From assembly GCA_035651715.1 (NCBI GenBank), contig DASRFD010000059.1:1-64000 (forward strand): a stretch of DNA of 64,000 nucleotides. The letters are read 5' to 3'. The stretch comes from Nevskia sp035651715. Lineage in GTDB: Bacteria; Pseudomonadota; Gammaproteobacteria; Nevskiales; Nevskiaceae. Below, in pieces: positions 8,585 through 16,896 of this stretch (its first letter is position 1; every line of letters begins with the position of its first letter). A program made the position numbers and the translations under genes. The notes beneath the pieces were generated by a model, which had not been told where the DNA came from, ran no database searches, and saw only the letters and a list, made by a program, of their open reading frames with translations.

Positions 8585-9298
8585 TTAGCGCGCGTACTCC
8601 TGCCGCGACAGCCAGAACTCGGCCAGCGGCAGGTCCTCCGGGTAGGTCACCTTGAGGTTGCTCTCGCGGCCGCGCACCAGCAGCGGCTTGAAGCCGGCCA
8701 GTTCCATCGCCGCGGCCTCGTCGCCCAGCGCCTTGCCGCCCGCCAGCGCCTTTTCCAGCGCGCCGCGCAGCAGGTCGAGGCGGAACAGCTGCGGCGTCTG
8801 CGCGCGCCACAGGGCGGCGTGTCCGGCGGTACGGACCGAATGCTCCCGCTCTTCCTGCTTCAGCACGTCGGTGACCGGCACCGCCAGCAAGCCGCCGTCC
8901 TCGTCGCTGGCCTCGTCGCGCAGGCTCTCGACGTCGTCCACCGTCAGGCAGGGCCGCGCCGCGTCGTGCACCAGGACGTAGACCGGCACGTCCAGCGCGG
9001 CACTGCGCTCGCTCACCGCCCGCAGCCCGGCGAGCACCGAATCGGCGCGGGCGGCGCCGCCGGTGATGGTGAAGATCCTGGGATGGCCGGCGATGGGCAG
9101 GCGGGCGAAGTCGGTGTCGCCCTTGGGCAGCACCAGCATCACGCCGTCGATCCAGCCGGCGTCGAGGAACGGCGCCAGGCTCCACTCCAGCAAGGCGCGG
9201 CCGCGCAGCGGCAGGTACTGCTTGGGCTTGCCCAGCCCCATGCGCGCGCCGCCGCCGGCGGACGCCACTACGGCCCAATAGCGGGGGACCTTGGTCAC
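8585..9298 (-). CDS. ispD: 2-C-methyl-D-erythritol 4-phosphate cytidylyltransferase
   Basis: MEP-pathway enzyme that couples MEP to CTP to give CDP-methylerythritol for isoprenoid synthesis. The 237-aa protein has the nucleotide-binding motif ASAGGGARMGLGKPKQYLPL, VHDAARPC, a TVDDV segment and WRAQTPQLFR. The start is GTG at 9298, overlapping the ftsB stop as GTGA; the longer open frame upstream is an out-of-frame shadow of ftsB. The next pathway gene, ispF, normally follows directly but is not here. Confidence 0.95.
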   Translation of the reverse strand: MTKVPRYWAVVASAGGGARMGLGKPKQYLPLRGRALLEWSLAPFLDAGWIDGVMLVLPKGDTDFARLPIAGHPRIFTITGGAARADSVLAGLRAVSERSAALDVPVYVLVHDAARPCLTVDDVESLRDEASDEDGGLLAVPVTDVLKQEEREHSVRTAGHAALWRAQTPQLFRLDLLRGALEKALAGGKALGDEAAAMELAGFKPLLVRGRESNLKVTYPEDLPLAEFWLSRQEYAR

Positions 9299-9585
9299 TG
9301 TTGCGGGTTGGCGCTGACCACCAGGTAGAAGCTCTCGCCCTTGCGCACCATGCCCAGCTCGCTGCGGGCATGCGCCTCGATCGCCGCGCCGCCGTTGCGC
9401 AGGTCGGCCACCTCGGCCTCCAGCACGGCATTGCGCCGCTGCAGCTGGGTGTTGGACGCGGCCTGCTCGTCCACCGCCTTCTGCAGGCGCCGCGAGTCGA
9501 GCACCCCGCCGTCGGCGATCCAGAACCGGTACTGCAATCCCGCCAGCACCAGGCACAGAACCCCGAGAGCGAGGCGCCTTCTCAA
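9295..9585 (-). CDS. ftsB: Cell division protein FtsB
   Basis: Small bitopic divisome protein of the FtsQLB complex. It is 96 aa, with an N-terminal transmembrane helix at about 5-22, a coiled coil at about 30-65 rich in heptad Leu/Val, and the conserved ARSELGMVRKGESFYLV segment. The start codon is TTG at 9585, one base after the eno stop; no ATG is available at the proper position. Its stop overlaps the ispD start (GTGA). Confidence 0.93.
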   Translation of the reverse strand: MRRRLALGVLCLVLAGLQYRFWIADGGVLDSRRLQKAVDEQAASNTQLQRRNAVLEAEVADLRNGGAAIEAHARSELGMVRKGESFYLVVSANPQQ

Positions 9586-9586
9586 G

Positions 9587-10885
9587 CTAGCCCAGGCCGA
9601 TCGGGAACGCAGCCGCGCCGGGGTAGCGTGCGCGCTTGCCCAGCGCGCGCTCGATGCGCAGCAGCTGGTTGTACTTGGCCATGCGGTCGGAGCGGCACAG
9701 CGAGCCGGTCTTGATCTGCGTGGCGGCGGTGCCGACGGCGATGTCGGCGATGGTGGCGTCCTCGGTCTCGCCCGAGCGGTGCGAAACCACCGCCGAGTAG
9801 CCGGCGTCGGTGGCCATGCGGATCGCCTCCAGCGTTTCGCTGAGCGTGCCGATCTGGTTCGGCTTGATCAGGATCGAGTTGGCGATGCCCTTGATGATGC
9901 CCTCGGCCAGGATCTTGGTATTGGTGACGAACAGGTCGTCGCCGACCAGCTGCACCCTGCCGCCCAGCTTCTGCGTCAGCGTGGCCCAGCCGGCCCAGTC
10001 GTCCTCGGCGCAGCCGTCCTCGATCGAGATCACCGGGTAGCGCGAGCACAGGCCCGCCAGGTAGTCGGCGAACTCGGCGGCGGTGTACTCCTTGCCCTCG
10101 CCTTCGAGGTGGTATTTGCCCTTCTTGAAGAACTCGCTGGAAGCGACGTCCAGGCCCAGGTAGATGTCCTTGCCCGGCTTGTAGCCGGCGGTCTCGATGG
10201 CCTCGAGCAGGCACTGCAGCGCGGCCTCGTTGGACGGCAGGTTCGGGGCGAAGCCGCCCTCGTCGCCTACCGCGGTGCTGAGCTTGCGGCCGTGCAGCAC
10301 CTTTTTCAGCGCGTGGAACACCTCGGCGCCGTAGCGCAGCGCCTCGGAGAAGCTCGGCGCGCCCACCGGCAGGATCATGAATTCCTGGATGTCGACGTTG
10401 TTGTCGGCGTGGGCGCCGCCGTTGATGACATTCATCATCGGCACCGGCAGGGTGTCGGCCTGGATGCCGCCGAGATGGCGGAACAGGGTCTGGCCGTTCT
10501 CCGCCGCCGCCGCCTTGGCGTTGGCCAGGGACACCGCCAGCAGCGCGTTGGCGCCGAGGCGCGATTTGTTCTCGGTGCCGTCCAGCTCGATCATCGCCTG
10601 GTCCAGCCCGGCCTGGTCCTGGGCGTCGCGGCCGACCACCAGGTTGGCCAGGGGGCCTTCGACGTTGGCCACCGCCTTGCGCACGCCCTTGCCCAGGTAG
10701 CGGGCCCCGCCCTTCTTCGGCGCGCCGTCGCGCAGCTCCACCGCCTCGCGCTTGCCGGTCGAGGCCCCGGACGGCACCGCGGCGACGCCGCGCGCACCCG
10801 ACTCCAGCACCACTTCCGCCTCGACCGTGGGATTGCCACGGGAATCGATGATCTCCAGCGCGGTCACTTCAAGGATTTTCGACAT
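9587..10885 (-). CDS. eno: Enolase
   Basis: Glycolytic enolase, converting 2-phosphoglycerate to phosphoenolpyruvate; also an RNA degradosome partner in Gammaproteobacteria. The 432-aa length is standard. Visible are EIIDSRGNPTVEAEV at the N-terminus, PSGASTGKREAVELRD, the metal ligands in GDDLFVTN and the enolase signature ILIKPNQIGTLSET followed by SHRSGETED. It lies between kdsA and ftsB, as in many Gammaproteobacteria. Confidence 0.98.
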   Translation of the reverse strand: MSKILEVTALEIIDSRGNPTVEAEVVLESGARGVAAVPSGASTGKREAVELRDGAPKKGGARYLGKGVRKAVANVEGPLANLVVGRDAQDQAGLDQAMIELDGTENKSRLGANALLAVSLANAKAAAAENGQTLFRHLGGIQADTLPVPMMNVINGGAHADNNVDIQEFMILPVGAPSFSEALRYGAEVFHALKKVLHGRKLSTAVGDEGGFAPNLPSNEAALQCLLEAIETAGYKPGKDIYLGLDVASSEFFKKGKYHLEGEGKEYTAAEFADYLAGLCSRYPVISIEDGCAEDDWAGWATLTQKLGGRVQLVGDDLFVTNTKILAEGIIKGIANSILIKPNQIGTLSETLEAIRMATDAGYSAVVSHRSGETEDATIADIAVGTAATQIKTGSLCRSDRMAKYNQLLRIERALGKRARYPGAAAFPIGLG

Positions 10886-10917
10886 GCTGTTGTTTCTATT
10901 TGTGTATTCGAAAAAGA

Positions 10918-11754
10918 TCAGGACGAGAGCTGGCGCTCGAGCAGGCCGCTGCGCTTGGTCACGCGGTCGAGCTCGACCAGGGTCTCAAGAAGCTCAGCCA
11001 TATACTTGAGCGGCAAGGAATTAGGACCGTCGCACAGCGCTTCGTCCGGGCGCGGATGCGTCTCCATGAACAGGCCGGCCACGCCCGCGCCCACCGCGGC
11101 CCGCGACAGCACCGGGATGAACTCGCGCTGGCCGCCCGAGGCGTTGCCCATGCCGCCCGGCAGCTGCACGGTATGGGTGCAGTCGAACACCACCGGGGCG
11201 AAGTCGCGCATCACGGCGAGGCCGCGCATGTCGGCGATCAGGTTGTTGTAGCCGAAGGAGAAGCCGCGCTCGCACAGCATGAACTGGTGCGGCGCCACGG
11301 CCTTCATCTTCTCGATCACGTTGCCCATTTCCCAGGGCGACATGAACTGGCCTTTCTTGACGTTGACCGGGCGGCCCAGCTTCGCCACCGACTGCATGAA
11401 ATTGGTCTGGCGGCAGAGGAAAGCCGGGGTCTGGATCACGTCGACGACGTCGGCCACCTCCTTGAGCGGGGTGTCCTCGTGGACGTCGGTCAGCACCGGC
11501 ACGCCGGCCTGCTTCTGCACCGCCTGCATGATCTTCATGCCGCCCTCCAGCCCCGGCCCGCGATAGGACTTGTGGGAGGAGCGATTGGCCTTGTCGTAGC
11601 TGCCCTTGAAGATGTAGAGGATGCCGAGCTTGTCCGCCAGGGCCTTGATGGTCCCGGCGACTTCCAGGGCCAGGCCCTCGGATTCGAGCGTGTCCGGCCC
11701 GGCGATCAGGAACAGCGGCTGGTCGATGCCGATGTCGCGGCCGCAGAGCTTCAT
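10918..11754 (-). CDS. kdsA: 3-deoxy-D-manno-octulosonate 8-phosphate synthase
   Basis: Condenses PEP with arabinose 5-phosphate to give KDO-8-phosphate for lipopolysaccharide inner core. The 278-aa protein has FKGSYDKANRSS, PVLTDVHE, QTPAFLCRQT, NVKKGQF and FDCTHTVQLPGG, all KdsA signatures. The ATG at 11754 overlaps the pyrG stop as ATGA, so coupling is likely. A longer upstream open frame is a shadow of pyrG. Confidence 0.97.
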   Translation of the reverse strand: MKLCGRDIGIDQPLFLIAGPDTLESEGLALEVAGTIKALADKLGILYIFKGSYDKANRSSHKSYRGPGLEGGMKIMQAVQKQAGVPVLTDVHEDTPLKEVADVVDVIQTPAFLCRQTNFMQSVAKLGRPVNVKKGQFMSPWEMGNVIEKMKAVAPHQFMLCERGFSFGYNNLIADMRGLAVMRDFAPVVFDCTHTVQLPGGMGNASGGQREFIPVLSRAAVGAGVAGLFMETHPRPDEALCDGPNSLPLKYMAELLETLVELDRVTKRSGLLERQLSS

Positions 11755-13409
11755 GCGGCTTTCGCCTGGTGCGCCAGATGCTGCTCGCGGGCGGCGCGGA
11801 TGAAGCCCTCGAACAGCGGATGGCCGTCGCGCGGGGTCGAGGTGAATTCCGGATGGAACTGGCAGCCGACGAACCAGGGGTGGTCCGGCAGCTCCAGCAT
11901 CTCCACCAGCTCGCCGTCCTCGGAAAGGCCGGCGATGCTCATGCCCTTGGAGGTCAGGGCCTCGCGGTAGTTGTTGTTGAACTCGTAGCGGTGGCGGTGG
12001 CGCTCGCTGATGAGTTCGGCGTTGTACAGGGCGCGCGACTTGCTGCCGGCGACCAGGCGGCACTTCTGCACGCCCAGGCGCATGGTGCCGCCCATGTTGG
12101 AGTTGTGGCTGCGCCGCTCGACGCGGCCGCTGGCGTCCTGCCATTCGGTGACCAGCGCGATCACCGGGTGCGGCGTGTTCGGCTGGAACTCGGTGCTGTG
12201 CGCGTTGGCCAGGCCGGCGACGTTGCGGGCGAACTCGATCGCCGCCACCTGCATGCCCAGGCAGATGCCCAGGTAGGGGATGCGGTTCTCGCGCGCGTAG
12301 CGCGAGGCCGCGATCTTGCCCTCGATGCCGCGCTCGCCGAAGCCGCCCGGCACCAGGATGGCGTCGGCGCCCTGCAGCACGCGGGCACCCTGGTTCTCCA
12401 CCGCCTCGGACTCGATGTACTTGATCTTGACCCGGGTGCCGGTGTGCAGGCCGGCGTGATACAGCGCCTCGTTGAGCGACTTGTAGGCGTCGGCCAGGTC
12501 GACGTACTTGCCGACCATCGCCACCTGCACCTCGACGTCCTGGCGCTCGCGCGCGTGCACCACCTTTTCCCAGGCCGACAGGTCGGACTGGCGGGCGTCG
12601 ATGCCGAAGTGCTCGATGATCAGGTCATCCAGGCCCTGCTGGTGCAGCCAGCCCGGGATCTTGTAGATGTCGTCGAGGTCGATGGCCGAGATCACCGCGC
12701 GGTAAGGCACGTTGGTGAACAGGGCGATCTTGCGCTTCTCGGCGTCGGGGATCGGGCGCTCGGAACGGCACAGCAGCACGTCCGGCTGGATGCCGATGGA
12801 GCGCAGCTCCTTGACCGAGTGCTGGGTCGGCTTGGTTTTCAGCTCGCCAGAGGAGCGGACGTAGGGCAGCAGGGTCAGATGCATGTACATCGACTGCTTG
12901 CGGCCCAGCTCCACCCCCATCTGGCGGATCGCCTCGAGGAACGGCAGCGACTCGATGTCGCCCACCGTGCCGCCGATCTCGACCAGGCAGATGTCGGCGC
13001 CGCGCGCGCCCTCGCGGATGCGCTGCTGGATCTCGTCGGTGATGTGCGGGATCACCTGGACGGTGCGGCCGAGGTAGTCGCCGCGGCGCTCCTTCTCCAG
13101 CACGTTGCGGTAGATCTGGCCGGTGGTGACATTGCTGGAGCGGTTGGTCTTGCCGCGCAGGAAGCGCTCGTAGTGGCCAAGGTCCAGATCCGTCTCGGCG
13201 CCGTCCTCGGTGACGAAGACCTCGCCGTGCTGGAACGGGCTCATGGTCCCCGCATCGACATTGATGTAGGGATCCAGCTTGATCATGTGGACCGTGAGGC
13301 CGCGCGATTCGAGGATCGCGCCGAGGCTCGCCGCGGCGATGCCTTTACCCAGCGAGGACACCACGCCGCCGGTTACAAAAATGAAACGGGTCTGCGCGAC
13401 GTCGGGCAT
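11751..13409 (-). CDS. pyrG: CTP synthase
   Basis: Glutamine-dependent amination of UTP to CTP. The 552-aa protein has the N-terminal synthase domain (FVTGGVVSSLGKGI, SPFQHGEVFVTEDGAETDLDLGHYERF) and a C-terminal class I glutamine amidotransferase domain with GICLGMQ carrying the nucleophile cysteine and the HPEFTS segment carrying the catalytic His/Glu. It is the first gene of the compact pyrG-kdsA-eno-ftsB-ispD unit; the 92-bp spacer upstream, before the SPOR gene stop, should hold its promoter. Confidence 0.98.
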   Translation of the reverse strand: MPDVAQTRFIFVTGGVVSSLGKGIAAASLGAILESRGLTVHMIKLDPYINVDAGTMSPFQHGEVFVTEDGAETDLDLGHYERFLRGKTNRSSNVTTGQIYRNVLEKERRGDYLGRTVQVIPHITDEIQQRIREGARGADICLVEIGGTVGDIESLPFLEAIRQMGVELGRKQSMYMHLTLLPYVRSSGELKTKPTQHSVKELRSIGIQPDVLLCRSERPIPDAEKRKIALFTNVPYRAVISAIDLDDIYKIPGWLHQQGLDDLIIEHFGIDARQSDLSAWEKVVHARERQDVEVQVAMVGKYVDLADAYKSLNEALYHAGLHTGTRVKIKYIESEAVENQGARVLQGADAILVPGGFGERGIEGKIAASRYARENRIPYLGICLGMQVAAIEFARNVAGLANAHSTEFQPNTPHPVIALVTEWQDASGRVERRSHNSNMGGTMRLGVQKCRLVAGSKSRALYNAELISERHRHRYEFNNNYREALTSKGMSIAGLSEDGELVEMLELPDHPWFVGCQFHPEFTSTPRDGHPLFEGFIRAAREQHLAHQAKAA

Positions 13410-13501
13410 TGGAATTTGCTGCTGCAGGTTTCAGAGATTTTACGGGAATGCGCGCACCGGCTCAATGCGCCCCGCGCTCGGAGCGGGCGCGGCGCACCGG
13501 T

Positions 13502-14635
13502 TCAGGGAGCGGCATCGCCACCCGGACCGGTCCTGGTCACCCACAGCCCCTGGTACTTGAAGCGCGCCTGCAGCTGCTCCGAGGCGGCGCGCGCCGCATC
13601 CGGCGTGGGATAGCCGCGCAGCTGCACCCGGTACCAGGTCTGCCCCTTCACCTGCGCCTGCTGCACCGCGGCGGCGAAGCCGGCGGCGCGCAGCTGCTGC
13701 ACCTGCTTCTGCGCCGCGTCCTGGGCCGGGTAGGACGCGACGTTCACGCCCCAATCGCCGTTGCCGGGCGGCGGCGGCGTTTGCGGCGGCGGCTCGGAGC
13801 CCCCCGGCGGAGCCGGTGCCGGTGCCGGCGGCGCGGCGGACGGAGCGGCCGCCGCCGCGGGCGGAGGCTGGAGCGGCGGACGCGGCACCGGCCTGGGCGG
13901 CGGCGCGGCGGGCGGCGGCGACATCGGCTCGCCCACGGTAGTCAGGCCGCTGTCGCTGCCCGAATCGCCGGAGTCGCCGGAATCGTTGGCCGCCAGCATC
14001 GCCTCCGGCGAAGTCGGGGCGTCGATGTCGAAGGCGTGCCGAACCGCGATCCAGGCCGCCGGGTCGCGCGCCGCGCGTTCCGGCGGCAGCCCGGCGACGA
14101 AGCGGTAGCAGGCGTCGGGACGCAGCTTCTGCAGCTGGGTGCCGGCGTTGGGCAGCACCGACAGGCGCCCCGCCACCACGCAGGCCCGCGCCGCGCCGGG
14201 ACGGCTGTCGAAGAAGTATTCGCCCGGGATCAGCGCGGCATGCTGGCTGCCGAAGTAGACGTAGAGGGGCCATTCACTGCCGGCCAGCGGTGGCAGCTTC
14301 CACACCACGCGCAGGTAGCCGCGGCCGAGGCTGAAGATGGTCTTGAGGTCGTCGGCGTAGCTGGCGAACGGCAGCTTTTCGACGCCCAGCTCGGCGCCGG
14401 AGCCGACCTCGACGAAGCCGTGGCCGGAGAAGTTCAGCGAGACGCTGCCGCCGTCGGCGACGCGGATCACGTCGCGCTCGTTGAGGGAGTCGCCGGGCTT
14501 GAGCTCGCTGCGGGCGCCCAGGCGGTCGACGCTGGCGTGGCCGGACACGTTGTCGACCGTCAGCACCCCCGCCGCCGCGGCGGCGGAGACAGCGGCGCCG
14601 AGCAGCAGCGCCGCGACTTGCAGATACATCCTCAT
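13502..14635 (-). CDS. Exported FecR-like / SPOR-domain protein
   Basis: A 377-aa exported protein with no recognised gene name. A signal peptide (about 1-22) is followed by a beta-rich N-terminal half resembling the FecR domain (VSGHASVDRLGARSEL, LKPGDSLNERDVIRV), a Ser/Asp/Gly repeat near 225, a long Pro/Ala-rich linker (about 240-300) and a C-terminal SPOR domain (about 305-370, VNVASYPAQDAAQKQVQQL). SPOR domains bind septal peptidoglycan lacking stem peptides, so a role at the division site or in the wall is inferred. It lies between the methylthio-purine phosphorylase and pyrG. Confidence 0.75.
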   Translation of the reverse strand: MRMYLQVAALLLGAAVSAAAAAGVLTVDNVSGHASVDRLGARSELKPGDSLNERDVIRVADGGSVSLNFSGHGFVEVGSGAELGVEKLPFASYADDLKTIFSLGRGYLRVVWKLPPLAGSEWPLYVYFGSQHAALIPGEYFFDSRPGAARACVVAGRLSVLPNAGTQLQKLRPDACYRFVAGLPPERAARDPAAWIAVRHAFDIDAPTSPEAMLAANDSGDSGDSGSDSGLTTVGEPMSPPPAAPPPRPVPRPPLQPPPAAAAAPSAAPPAPAPAPPGGSEPPPQTPPPPGNGDWGVNVASYPAQDAAQKQVQQLRAAGFAAAVQQAQVKGQTWYRVQLRGYPTPDAARAASEQLQARFKYQGLWVTRTGPGGDAAP

Positions 14636-14723
14636 CGATCCTTGACCGCCCTGTCGCCAGTGAATCCGGGCTGTTCCCGCCCGCTCCGCACAGTCTACGC
14701 GTTGCGCCGTCGCGGCGCTGGCC

Positions 14724-15488
14724 TCAGCCGTCCATCACCTCGTCGCGGGCCCGCAGCGCCGGCAGGGCCTGCTCCAGCACCGCGCGCACCTTGGTCATGC
14801 CGGTCTCGATCGACTGGTGGATTTCGCCGTGGATGTCGCCCGAGCCCAGGCCCGCGGCCCAGTTCACGCTGACCGCCAGGCAGCCGTAGTCCAGGCCCAG
14901 CTCGCGCGCCAGGCCCGCCTCCGGCATGCCGGTCATGCCGACCATGTCGCAGCCGTCGCGCTTGAGGCGCCTGATCTCGGCCGGAGTTTCCAGGCGCGGT
15001 CCCTGGGTCACGCCCATCACGCCGGCCTCGGCGATGTCGATGCGCGCGCTCACCGCGCCGTGCAGCAGCTCGCGCCGCACCCGCGCGCTGTAGGGCTCGG
15101 TGAACTCGACGTGCTTGAGCTCGGCATGGGCGCCGTCGGAATAAGTGTGGTCGCGGCCGTAGGTGTAGTCGATCAGGTCGTCCGGCACCGCCACGGCGCC
15201 GGGCGGGAACCACGGCGCGATGGCGCCGACCGCGGCGATCGCCACCACCGCCTGCACCCCGGCCTGCTTCAGCGCCCACAGGTTGGCGCGGTAGTTGATC
15301 CCATGCGGCGGCAGCTTGTGGCCCTCGCCGTGACGCGCCAGGAAGACCGCCTTGATGCCGTACACCTTGCCCAGCAGCAGCGGCGCCGACGGTGCGCCGT
15401 AGGGTGTCTCGACCTGCAACTGCTTCTGCACCACCAGGCCCGGCCACTGGTTCATGCCGGTGCCGCCGATCACTGCCACCGAAGCCAT
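14724..15488 (-). CDS. S-methyl-5'-thioinosine (or thioadenosine) phosphorylase
   Basis: PNP/MTAP-family phosphorylase of 254 aa that splits a methylthio-nucleoside with phosphate to the base plus methylthioribose 1-phosphate. Motifs: VIGGTGM, FLARHGEGHKLPPH, NYRANLWALK, MTGMPEAGLARE and SVNWAAG. The last has Asn-Trp-Ala where adenosine-specific enzymes carry Asp residues contacting the amino group, which favours the methylthioinosine activity known from Pseudomonas, whose gene also neighbours nagZ. The start is ATG at 15488. Product and pairing with hpt suggest purine salvage from S-adenosylmethionine by-products. Confidence 0.85.
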   Translation of the reverse strand: MASVAVIGGTGMNQWPGLVVQKQLQVETPYGAPSAPLLLGKVYGIKAVFLARHGEGHKLPPHGINYRANLWALKQAGVQAVVAIAAVGAIAPWFPPGAVAVPDDLIDYTYGRDHTYSDGAHAELKHVEFTEPYSARVRRELLHGAVSARIDIAEAGVMGVTQGPRLETPAEIRRLKRDGCDMVGMTGMPEAGLARELGLDYGCLAVSVNWAAGLGSGDIHGEIHQSIETGMTKVRAVLEQALPALRARDEVMDG

Positions 15489-15523
15489 GCACGCTCCATC
15501 ATCGGAAAAAATTCCCGGCCACT

Positions 15524-16393
15524 CTACTTCTTTGCGCCGGCCGACGCATTGGCCGCAAAGCGCGCTTCCAGGGTCGGCTGCTGGCCGAAGGCGTCGAGCT
15601 TGTCCGACATCTTCTCCAGCTCGGCCAGGCGGTCCGCCGGCCGCGGGTGGGTCTGGTACAGCAGGGCCAGCGCGCCGTCGTTGGCGTCCATGCTGTCGAG
15701 GGTCTCCAGCACCGCCATCAGGCCGTAGGGGTCGTAGCCGGCGCGGCCGGCCAGCTGCACCCCCAGCGCGTCGGCGGCGTATTCGTCGGACTTGTCCAGG
15801 CCGCGCGTGTACAGGGTCTTGGCCTGGCCCGAGACCGCGTTCACCACCTCCGGCGGAATGCGCGCGCGCCCGGTCTTCTCGGCCACCACGCTCTGGGTCA
15901 GGGTGCCGAGCACCTGGGTGCCGGCGTCGCGGCGCAAGGCCTTGAGGTGGTGCTTGAGCACCACGTGGGCCACCTCGTGGCCCAGCACCCCGGCCAGCTC
16001 CGCCTCGCTGTGCAGCCTGCCGAGCAGGCCGCGGGTGACGAAGACGTAGCCGCCCGGCGCGGCGAAGGCGTTGATCGAGTCGTCGTCGAGCACGGCGAAG
16101 CGCCAGGGCAGGTCCGGCCGCTCGCTCTGCAGGGCCACCCACAAGCCGACCTTGCCGACGTAGGCCTCGAGATCGCGGTTCGACACCGGCCTGGCCGCGC
16201 CGAGCAGGGTGGCGGCGGCGATGCGGCCGATCTCGTGCTCTTCCTGCTGGTCCGGGCCGACCACGGCGGTCTTGAGCTGCTTGACCGTGTCGAAGGCCTT
16301 GCCCAGGTCGAAATCGATTGCCGATGCGGCGGCGCTGGCCGACAGGGCCGCGGCCAGCAGCGCCAGGCGCAAGCCGTTGCGGAAGCGGGTCAT
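15524..16393 (-). CDS. M48-family periplasmic metalloprotease
   Basis: Zinc peptidase of 289 aa. A signal peptide (about 1-25) is followed by the LoiP/YcaL-like M48 domain with HEVAH (zinc histidines and catalytic glutamate) and the third ligand region DEYAADALGVQLAGRAGY, then the THPRPADRLAEL tail typical of the family. Likely a periplasmic quality-control protease. Its ATG overlaps the stop of the SH3 gene as ATGA, so the two proteins are probably made together. Confidence 0.88.
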   Translation of the reverse strand: MTRFRNGLRLALLAAALSASAAASAIDFDLGKAFDTVKQLKTAVVGPDQQEEHEIGRIAAATLLGAARPVSNRDLEAYVGKVGLWVALQSERPDLPWRFAVLDDDSINAFAAPGGYVFVTRGLLGRLHSEAELAGVLGHEVAHVVLKHHLKALRRDAGTQVLGTLTQSVVAEKTGRARIPPEVVNAVSGQAKTLYTRGLDKSDEYAADALGVQLAGRAGYDPYGLMAVLETLDSMDANDGALALLYQTHPRPADRLAELEKMSDKLDAFGQQPTLEARFAANASAGAKK

Positions 16394-16857
16394 GGGCTGC
16401 CTCCCTTGTCGGCATCGGTCCTGGCCTGCAGGCTGCCCGCGGCGGCAAAGCTGCGCGCGTCGGCCGCGGCCACCGCGCCGGTTTCCAGCTTGTCGACTGC
16501 GGCAAGGTCGGGGCTGGCTTTCTGCAGGTCCCCGGCGCCGAAGCCGCGCACGCCGGTGGTCGCCACGCTCTGGGTGGCGGCGCCGCGCCCGCCGTCGAGC
16601 ACGCCGGCGCGCGCGCCGGGCGCGCGCAGCCGCAGGGTGGACATGCGCACCCAGCCCTGCTGCTGGCCGGCCTGGACCTGGTACCACCCGCCCTGGCGGC
16701 CGCGGATTTCCACCGCCGTCGCCGCCGGCAGCGGCTGCAGCGTCTTGGCGTCGGCATAGGGGCCGTCGCGCAGGTCGGTGTCCTCGGAGATGTAACCCGG
16801 CTCGGCCGCGGCCAGCAGCGGCAGCCACAGCGCGGCGGCGAACAGCATGCGTCTCAT
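16390..16857 (-). CDS. Exported SH3-domain protein
   Basis: A 155-aa exported protein. A signal peptide (about 1-18) is followed by a bacterial SH3 domain at about 20-80 (DTDLRDGPYADAKTLQPLP, GGWYQVQAGQQQGWVRMSTLRL) and a disordered Ala/Gly-rich tail. Bacterial SH3 domains generally bind peptidoglycan. The clear AGGGGG ribosome site and ATGA overlap with the M48 protease suggest a wall-targeting partner or regulator of that protease; this is inference. Confidence 0.8.
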   Translation of the reverse strand: MRRMLFAAALWLPLLAAAEPGYISEDTDLRDGPYADAKTLQPLPAATAVEIRGRQGGWYQVQAGQQQGWVRMSTLRLRAPGARAGVLDGGRGAATQSVATTGVRGFGAGDLQKASPDLAAVDKLETGAVAAADARSFAAAGSLQARTDADKGGSP

Positions 16858-16896
16858 GGAATCCCCCTGCGGCCCCGGCCGCGTCCCTGACCTACT

